From: Coriobacteriia bacterium
GTDB taxonomy: Bacteria > Actinomycetota > Coriobacteriia > Anaerosomatales > JAHIQC01
NCBI GenBank assembly: GCA_030653635.1
Contig: JAURYZ010000182.1
Location: forward strand, 1 to 6,909
Reading direction: 5' to 3'
Length of the DNA: 6,909 bases
Position numbers and translations under genes: made by a program. Position 1 is the stretch's first letter, and each line of letters begins with the position of its first letter. Below the pieces are notes generated by a model. The model did not search any database. It was not told where the DNA came from and saw only the letters and a program-made list of their open reading frames with translations. Below are positions 6,228 through 6,909 of the stretch, in pieces.

Positions 6228-6262
6228 AAGGGGCTCCGCATTATGCGGGGCCCTTTCTCTTT
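6228..6262 (+). terminator. Rho-independent terminator of the CWB2 gene
   Basis: AAGGGGCTCCGCA (6228-6240) pairs with TGCGGGGCCCTTT (6244-6256) over 13 positions, two of them G-U, around a three-base loop TTA. A pyrimidine, T-rich tail (TTTCTCTTT, 6254-6262) follows. It begins 18 bases after the stop codon and should isolate the CWB2 gene from the regulator downstream. Confidence 0.9.
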
Positions 6263-6308
6263 CTCGGCACGGGAGCACGTCGCTTTCTGGCGGGCATCAC
6301 GCGGCATC

Positions 6309-6337
6309 TTGACAATGGTAAGTTGTCAGTGTAAAGA
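6309..6337 (+). promoter_or_regulatory. Promoter of the TetR-family gene
   Basis: TTGACA at 6309-6314 is a perfect -35 hexamer. Seventeen bases later is TAAAGA (6332-6337), a weaker -10 (three of six matches); AAAGAT one base on is an alternative. Transcription would start near 6344-6350, about 35 bases before the ATG. Confidence 0.55.
6310..6328 (+). promoter_or_regulatory. Candidate TetR operator: TGACAA-N7-TTGTCA
   Basis: TGACAA (6310-6315) and TTGTCA (6323-6328) are perfect inverted six-base arms separated by seven bases, a 19-base dyad of the size TetR-family dimers bind. It covers five of the six bases of the -35 hexamer and reaches into the spacer, so a bound dimer would block polymerase. 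Autorepression by the gene starting 54 bases downstream is the simplest reading. Confidence 0.6.
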
Positions 6338-6344
6338 TAGACTT

Positions 6345-6361
6345 GAGCGACACTGTGACTC
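6345..6361 (+). promoter_or_regulatory. Second, imperfect dyad in the TetR leader
   Basis: GAG-CG-ACA-C-TGT-GA-CTC is symmetric around C6353 except for two positions on each side. It sits at the expected transcription start. It has a different core from the upstream dyad, so it may be a site for another protein or chance. Confidence 0.25.
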
Positions 6362-6381
6362 GACCTGCGAACGGAGCGCGC

Positions 6382-6909
6382 ATGAGCGCGACAGACACCT
6401 ATCACCACGGGGACTTGCGCCGCGCCTTGCTCGATGCTGCGCTGGTTCTCATCGGCAAGAAGGGCGTTGCGGGGCTGTCGCTGCGAGAAGTCGCCGCTGG
6501 TGTGGGTGTGAGCCACGCGGCCCCCTACCATCATTTCGCCGACAAGACTGCGCTCATACACGCGCTGGGCAACGAGGGTATGGAGCTACTCGACGCGCAC
6601 ATGGCAAGCGCCGAGAAGGCTGCCGGCGACGATCCGCGCGCGCGGCTGTTGGGCATCGGCATGGCATATGTCACATTCGCGGTGCAGCATCCCGAGTACT
6701 ACGCGACGTTCAGCTCTCCGGAGATGCAGACGCCGCCTTCTGCAAAGGAAGCTGCGGCATCGGACAGAACGCCCGGAGGCACCTGGGTGCGGCTGTTCAA
6801 CGCGGTGCTGGCATGCCAGGCCTCAGGGGATCTTCCGGCGGGCGACCCGATGGTACTCGCGGTCTACCTGTGGTCTTTGGTGCACGGGCTGGCCGAGCTG
6901 TGGCGCACC
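6382..6909 (+). CDS. TetR-family transcriptional regulator with WHG domain, C-terminus outside window
   Basis: The first 176 codons of a TetR/AcrR-family repressor, open to the right edge; a typical member has about 190-220 residues, so only the end is missing. The ATG at 6382 follows CGGAG (6372-6376) with a five-base gap. The DNA-binding domain is classical: YHHGDLRRALLDAALVLI (7-24), GVAGLSLREVAAGVGVSHAA (28-47) with the helix-turn-helix, and PYHHFADKTALIHAL (48-62). The ligand/dimer domain contains HPEYYATFSS (104-113) and ends in LWSLVHGLAELW (163-174), the signature for which the WHG domain (PF13305) is named. The ligand is unknown. A dyad over its promoter suggests autoregulation; other targets probably lie downstream, outside the window. 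Confidence 0.93.
   Translation, partial: MSATDTYHHGDLRRALLDAALVLIGKKGVAGLSLREVAAGVGVSHAAPYHHFADKTALIHALGNEGMELLDAHMASAEKAAGDDPRARLLGIGMAYVTFAVQHPEYYATFSSPEMQTPPSAKEAAASDRTPGGTWVRLFNAVLACQASGDLPAGDPMVLAVYLWSLVHGLAELWRT

Noticed and set aside
6045..6278. A 77-codon minus-strand frame over the end of the CWB2 gene
   Set aside because: Shadow of CWB2 repeat 3 extending through the terminator; no independent support.
6241..6561. A 106-codon minus-strand frame across the terminator and TetR start
   Set aside because: It would read through a strong intrinsic terminator hairpin, the TetR promoter and the helix-turn-helix coding region; the plus-strand regulator explains the sequence.

Overview
The window comes from a GC-rich bacterium, most likely a member of the Actinomycetota. 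A deep, environmental Coriobacteriia-like lineage is my best guess. This is inferred from the strong G/C bias at third codon positions, the secreted protein carrying three cell-wall-binding (CWB2) repeats behind an Ig-like domain, and the lipoprotein nuclease. No rRNA or other phylogenetic marker is present, so the placement is an inference. There are seven protein genes, five complete and two cut by the window edges. I saw no tRNA, rRNA, CRISPR array, insertion sequence or phage gene.

Positions 1-2758 look like one end of a surface-polysaccharide locus. On the minus strand an O-antigen ligase/polymerase-family membrane protein (804-2114) is followed, with a 4-base ATGA overlap, by a Wzx-type flippase that runs off the left edge (1-807). 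Divergent from them, across a 134-base gap, is a WbbJ/WcaF-like hexapeptide acetyltransferase (2249-2758) that seems to lack about four C-terminal hexapeptides. Together these would O-acetylate, export and polymerise or attach a glycan.

Positions 2786-4137 hold a two-gene minus-strand operon: a YaiI/YqxD (UPF0178, PIN-like) protein, then, again with an ATGA overlap, a secreted lipoprotein of the staphylococcal-nuclease family with an Ada-type zinc-binding tail. This operon converges on the acetyltransferase gene with only 27 bases between stop codons.

Positions 4138-6262 are a self-contained transcription unit: a sigma70-like promoter, a leader hairpin, one 632-residue secreted protein (signal peptide, glutamine-amidotransferase-like domain, Ig/OmpL47-like domain, three CWB2 repeats) and a strong intrinsic terminator.

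Positions 6263-6909 hold a promoter overlapped by a perfect TGACAA-N7-TTGTCA dyad and then the first 176 codons of a TetR-family regulator with a C-terminal WHG domain. The dyad is the natural candidate for its autoregulatory operator. The gene continues past the right edge, so its target genes are not visible. Most of the window is recognisable gene families. The points most worth checking are the shortened acetyltransferase, the amidotransferase-like domain on a CWB2 protein with a lone His-Cys-Cys motif, and the TetR operator.
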